NCBI GenBank assembly: GCA_947177325.1
Contig: CAMWUH010000082.1
Coordinates: 1 to 8,215, forward strand
Length of the DNA: 8,215 bases
Direction of reading: 5' to 3'
From: an uncultured Bacteroidales bacterium
GTDB lineage: Bacteria > Bacteroidota > Bacteroidia > Bacteroidales > Muribaculaceae
Each line of letters begins with the position of its first letter. Positions within the stretch are counted from its first letter, which is position 1. Under the pieces are notes generated by a model that searched no databases, was not told the DNA's origin, and was given only the letters and a program-made list of their open reading frames with translations. Both the position numbers and the translations under genes were made by a program. Positions 7,519 to 8,215 of the stretch are shown piece by piece.

Positions 7519-7554
7519 ATAGGCCCAATAAGGCTAATAAGCCCGATAAGAATA
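7519..7554. repeat. Degenerate 9-bp tandem repeat, four units
   Basis: Four consecutive 9-mers start with ATA: ATAGGCCCA, ATAAGGCTA, ATAAGCCCG and ATAAGAATA. The first positions (ATA, then mostly AG) are conserved and the last four vary. The periodicity decays afterwards, although GGGCTAATGGGCG a few bases later repeats the same words. It lies in the 160-bp gap between two divergent promoters. No reading frame covers it. Confidence 0.6.
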
Positions 7555-7618
7555 TGAGGAATGGGGCTAATGGGCGAAAAAGAGGATTGGAATAGAAATA
7601 TAAAGTTTCATCGTTTTT

Positions 7619-7649
7619 TTTGTTAATTCAGGGAATTTTCATACCTTTG
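7619..7649 (+). promoter_or_regulatory. Strong Bacteroides-type promoter driving the small RNA
   Basis: TTTG at 7619-7622 (-33 element) and TACCTTTG at 7642-7649 (-7 element, TAnnTTTG) are separated by exactly 19 nt. Both elements and the spacing fit the consensus of the Bacteroidetes primary sigma factor, and the CTTTGCA context resembles promoters of stable RNA genes in this phylum. Transcription would start near 7655, immediately at the first hairpin of the RNA described next. This is the best promoter in the window, yet no protein-coding gene follows it on this strand. Confidence 0.75.
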
Positions 7650-7654
7650 CATTA

Positions 7655-7736
7655 GTTAATCCTTGAGATTAGCAGGGGCGTGGTCTTCGGACTTCGCACC
7701 ATCTTAGAGCCGGAGTTTCCGGCTCCTCGTATTTTT
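7655..7736 (+). ncRNA. Candidate small RNA of about 80 nt with three hairpins
   Basis: Three adjacent hairpins follow the strong promoter. Hairpin A pairs GTTAATC (7655-7661) with GATTAGC (7667-7673) around the loop CTTGA. Hairpin B (7676-7700) has GUC-UUCG-GAC at its tip, a C(UUCG)G tetraloop of the very stable kind, then a G-U pair, a U-U mismatch, GCG/CGC and GG/CC with one bulged A. Hairpin C is a terminator (7707-7725). Almost every base belongs to a stem or loop, which random intergenic DNA would rarely do. It has no ATG-initiated frame. It does not show the SRP RNA motif, the tRNA T-loop, or the length of 6S RNA or tmRNA, so I cannot assign a family. It could be an independent sRNA; a leader or attenuator is less likely because no plus-strand gene follows. 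Its 3' end meets the end of a minus-strand small frame. Confidence 0.6.
7707..7736 (+). terminator. Terminator hairpin of the small RNA
   Basis: GAGCCGGA (7707-7714) pairs with TCCGGCTC (7718-7725) across a GTT loop, an 8-bp stem. A run of five T follows at 7732-7736. The six bases between stem and T-run make it less than ideal, but on the opposite strand no T-run follows the hairpin at all, so the plus strand is the likely direction. Confidence 0.6.
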
Positions 7737-7975
7737 ATATCTCACGCAAACTTTTATCGGATTGGTAATAATATAATATTCGCGCTCCGTACTTACGTTT
7801 GGAATCACGTAATGCTTTGACAGCTTTAACTTTATTAGTTTTATCCTCTATACGAACTATAACTGTTGATGCGCAATGAGAATCCTTAAATAGAAAAAAA
7901 CAACCAAGTACCACCAGGTAGGCTGAAGCCTCTATCTGACGCTTTCTTGATTGCTTTTTGCAAAATTACAAACAT
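7735..7975 (-). pseudogene. Small unknown reading frame, possibly frameshifted at a T7 run
   Basis: Two overlapping minus-strand frames look like one small protein. From ATG at 7975 one frame reads MFVILQKAIKKASDRGFSLP, then GGTWLFF, and stops at 7886. A second frame is open from 7965 and continues LFKDSHCASTVIVRIEDK, ending YYYQSDKSLREI and TAA at 7735-7737. The switch point is a run of seven T (plus-strand A at 7894-7900); with six T the two frames would join into about 79 residues. Alternatively the second frame alone could start at GTG 7914 and encode 59 residues, opening with the hydrophobic VLGCFFLF. Codon choice in the 3' part looks natural (V, K, R, A mixture, no stops for 76 codons). 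I recognise no family. Pseudogene, sequencing error in the homopolymer, or chance are all possible. Confidence 0.35.
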
Positions 7976-7976
7976 A
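7961..7976 (-). promoter_or_regulatory. Two overlapping -7 box matches on the minus strand
   Basis: Read on the minus strand, TATGTTTG (7976-7969) and TAATTTTG (7968-7961) follow each other and both fit TAnnTTTG. Neither has a TTTG at 19-21 nt; the nearest TTG motifs give spacers of 24 and 16 nt. They overlap the ATG at 7975, so if used they would favour the downstream GTG start (7914) of the small frame. The region is AT-rich and chance matches are likely. Confidence 0.25.
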
Positions 7977-8065
7977 ATTTAATACAAGAGTTTATGGGGT
8001 CAATGTAAAAAAGCGGTTGTTAAATAAGAAAGAATCCGGTAGATATTCTTTGTTTGCACAACATC
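7977..8065. other. AT-rich intergenic stretch
   Basis: I see no gene, strong promoter or hairpin here. A plus-strand TATTCTTTG near 8044-8052 has one base too many for a -7 box. Together with the repeats on its right side it forms a gene-free region of about 240 bp up to the window end. Confidence 0.4.
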
Positions 8066-8157
8066 GTCCACACTTTCAGCGTGGACTCATCAGTTCCTGC
8101 TACTCGATTTCCTCGGACTGTGTCCGAGGTTCAACATAAACGTCGCTGCTGTGCAGC
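8066..8157 (-). repeat. Structured hairpin cluster, intergenic
   Basis: Three inverted repeats lie close together. The first pairs 8066-8073 with 8079-8086 around a 5-nt loop; on the minus strand (GTCCACGC / GTGTGGAC) all 8 pairs form with one G-U, while on the plus strand that pair is an A-C mismatch, which favours a minus-strand RNA. The second is CCTCGGAC-TGT-GTCCGAGG at 8111-8129, a perfect 8-bp stem. The third is GCTGC-TGT-GCAGC at 8145-8157. The last two share the same 3-nt loop. The strand assignment is an inference from one wobble pair. No convincing frame crosses the region. It may be a dispersed structured repeat or part of an RNA. Confidence 0.45.
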
Positions 8158-8176
8158 TCTAAGCGCCTCAAAAACG

Positions 8177-8215
8177 GTGGCAGGCCACGACCCTACAAGG
8201 CGGGGTATAAGCCCG
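8177..8215. repeat. Short palindromic repeats with CCCTACA linker, cut by the window end
   Basis: GTGGC-AG-GCCAC (8177-8188) is a tight inverted repeat. It is followed by CCCTACA (8191-8197) and then by GGCGGGGTATAAGCCCG (8199-8215), whose CGGG and CCCG ends pair and whose outer arm is cut off by the end of the window. Alternating GC-rich palindromes joined by CCCTACA-type linkers are a common form of dispersed intergenic repeat in several bacterial phyla; the name or family here is not known to me. Confidence 0.5.

Noticed and set aside
7655..7736. Known stable RNA (SRP RNA, tRNA, 6S, tmRNA) behind the strong promoter.
   Set aside because: The SRP tetraloop motif, tRNA T-arm and CCA end are missing, and the length is too short for 6S RNA or tmRNA.
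7680..7824. Plus-strand GTG frame of 47 codons through the small RNA.
   Set aside because: It starts inside hairpin B, crosses the terminator and lies antisense to a more protein-like minus frame.
8060..8103. Hammerhead-ribozyme-like core on the minus strand: CUGAUGAGUCC, an 8-bp stem, then GGACGA.
   Set aside because: The conserved GAAA after stem II is GAUG here, which removes A14 and the A15.1-U16.1 pair, and I find no flanking stems I and III with a UH cleavage site. At most a degenerate relic; the resemblance is probably chance.
8100..8192. Minus-strand open stretch of 30 codons ending LHSSDVYVEPRTQSEEIE.
   Set aside because: It has no start codon, is interrupted by a stop just upstream, and lies over the inverted repeats; most likely not translated.
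8066..8215. CRISPR array or insertion-sequence end.
   Set aside because: The inverted repeats differ from each other in sequence and spacing, there are no equal spacers, and no transposase or target-site duplication is visible.

Overview
The window looks chromosomal and comes from a member of the Bacteroidota, most likely order Bacteroidales (a Muribaculaceae-like gut bacterium is my best guess, not proven). Three things point there: the gene order dnaN - 3'-5' exonuclease - coaBC - DUF4835/PorD - recN - rlmB-like methyltransferase, which I know from Bacteroidales; the DUF4835 family itself, confined to Bacteroidetes; and promoters of the Bacteroides type (TTTG, about 19 nt, TAnnTTTG) with almost no Shine-Dalgarno sequences.

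Positions 1-5602 are one co-directional plus-strand cluster with gaps of 2-88 bp and no internal promoter or terminator that I can find. It starts with the last 12 codons of dnaN (sliding clamp), then a DEDDh exonuclease with an ExoX-like C-terminal module, CoaBC (coenzyme A synthesis, GTG start), a secreted DUF4835 protein linked to type IX secretion and gliding, RecN (SMC-like double-strand-break repair ATPase) and a SpoU/TrmH-family RNA 2'-O-methyltransferase. Replication and repair (dnaN, exonuclease, recN) are therefore transcribed with metabolic and envelope genes. purT (formate-dependent GAR transformylase) follows at 5678-6868 with a weak promoter candidate of its own and a strong intrinsic terminator at 6891-6934.

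From 6925 onward the window is different. A minus-strand gene of unknown function (start 7408, good -7 box upstream) converges on purT and has no in-frame stop before it runs antisense into purT, so its 3' end is unresolved. An intergenic stretch follows with a 9-bp degenerate tandem repeat. Next comes the most interesting item: a near-perfect Bacteroides promoter (7619-7649) driving what looks like a compact RNA of about 80 nt with three hairpins (7655-7736), the middle one capped by a C(UUCG)G tetraloop and the last acting as a terminator. Opposite and convergent to it lies a small minus-strand reading frame ending at 7735, possibly broken by a T7 homopolymer.

The last 160 bp contain no credible gene. 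They are packed with hairpin-forming inverted repeats and end in short palindromes separated by CCCTACA, resembling dispersed intergenic repeats. I see no CRISPR array, tRNA, rRNA, transposase or defence system.
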